Shown in pieces: positions 6,279 to 6,643 of a stretch of 6,643 nucleotides of DNA; positions within the stretch are counted from its first letter, which is position 1, and every line of letters starts with the position of its first letter. Source of the DNA: Dehalococcoides sp. (GTDB lineage Bacteria > Chloroflexota > Dehalococcoidia > Dehalococcoidales > RBG-16-60-22); assembly GCA_030665795.1 (NCBI GenBank), contig DAOUZD010000041.1, positions 1 through 6,643 on the forward strand, read 5' to 3'. The notes beneath the pieces were generated by a model. That model had not been told where the DNA came from. It did not search any database and saw only the letters and a list, made by a program, of their open reading frames with translations. Made by a program: the position numbers and the translations under genes.

Positions 6279-6643
6279 ATGCCAACAGTGGCTGAAGAAA
6301 TTGCGGAAACTTTAGAGCGCTGCAACAAATGCGGGCTTTGCCTCGCCGGTTGTCCCATTTACAAGGTTACCGGCGTGGAATGGACCAGTGCCCGGGGGCG
6401 TATTGCCCTGATTCGCAGCGCTTTACTTGACCACCGATTAGAGCTTGATGAGCTTGAAGACCCGATTTTCAACTGTCTCGCCTGCAATGGCTGTGTTGAA
6501 CACTGCCCGCCGGCGGTGATGACTGGGGAACTCATCTTCAAAGTCAGGGAAGAGATACTCAAGCAGCACGGAGATTCCTGGCTGCAACGGCTGTTTTTCC
6601 AAAAATTACTGGCCAATCCTTCCCTAATGCACAAAACATCCAA
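6279..6643 (+). CDS. glcF: Iron-sulfur subunit GlcF, N-terminal part (3' truncated by window)
   Basis: The first 121 residues are visible; the frame stays open to the window edge. Two 4Fe-4S binding motifs in the classic CxxCxxCxxxCP form are seen: Cys15, Cys18, Cys21 and Cys25 (CNKCGLCLAGCP), and Cys66, Cys69, Cys72 and Cys76 (CLACNGCVEHCP). Between them is the usual SARGRIALIR helix (37-46). This is the N-terminal ferredoxin-like domain of GlcF/LutA/HdrD-type proteins, which normally continues into two cysteine-rich CCG domains outside the window. The protein would take electrons from the GlcD/GlcE flavins and pass them to a quinone or other acceptor. The ATG is two bases past the glcE stop with AGGAGGT upstream, so it belongs to the same operon. 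A LutA- or HdrD-like electron carrier is an alternative that only the missing C-terminus would separate. Confidence 0.87.
   Translation, partial: MPTVAEEIAETLERCNKCGLCLAGCPIYKVTGVEWTSARGRIALIRSALLDHRLELDELEDPIFNCLACNGCVEHCPPAVMTGELIFKVREEILKQHGDSWLQRLFFQKLLANPSLMHKTS

Noticed and set aside
6359..6643. Minus-strand open frame opposite glcF
   Set aside because: The + strand encodes two perfect 4Fe-4S motifs; the minus translation is Ser-rich shadow sequence.
1..6643. tRNA, rRNA, CRISPR array, insertion sequence or phage genes
   Set aside because: I saw no clover-leaf sequence, regular spaced repeats, transposase motifs or terminal inverted repeats. The window is almost fully occupied by metabolic genes.

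Overview
The window carries seven genes, all on the + strand and closely packed. It reads as a catabolic segment for 2-hydroxy acids from a strictly or facultatively anaerobic bacterium. The base composition is mid-GC, Shine-Dalgarno sequences are strong, one gene starts with TTG, and there are clear sigma70-type promoters and intrinsic terminators. The combination of a nickel-pincer lactate racemase, a GlcD/GlcE/GlcF-type oxidase and a TIM-barrel isomerase would fit sediment Chloroflexota (Dehalococcoidia-like), Firmicutes or sulfate reducers. I cannot settle the taxon from the sequence alone.

Region 1 (1-892): the C-terminal 61 codons of an unrecognised protein, then a 205-residue protein of unknown function with paired Cys/His motifs. 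They are translationally close, because the Shine-Dalgarno of the second overlaps the stop codon of the first. The unit ends at a long perfect hairpin terminator, possibly backed by a second weak one.

Region 2 (979-2340): larA, a lactate/2-hydroxyacid racemase with all the nickel-pincer and catalytic residues I can recall for the family. It has its own promoter (TTGACA, TATAAT) and its own terminator, so it looks monocistronic. The cofactor-building genes larB, larC and larE are not in the window.

Region 3 (2432-6643): a new promoter followed by a xylose-isomerase-like TIM-barrel enzyme (hydroxypyruvate isomerase/epimerase type), then glcD, glcE and the start of glcF. glcD and glcE overlap by one base and glcE and glcF are two bases apart, so these three are a translationally coupled oxidase operon. 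The isomerase gene is probably on the same transcript, since no terminator is visible in the 96-base gap.

How it fits together (inference): LarA would interconvert L- and D-enantiomers of lactate or a related 2-hydroxy acid. GlcD would oxidise the accepted enantiomer to the 2-oxo acid. GlcE and GlcF would pass electrons through FAD and 4Fe-4S clusters to a membrane or heterodisulfide-type acceptor. The TIM-barrel enzyme may handle a downstream 2-oxo/hydroxy intermediate such as hydroxypyruvate. The least explained part of the window is the pair of unknown genes at the left edge.
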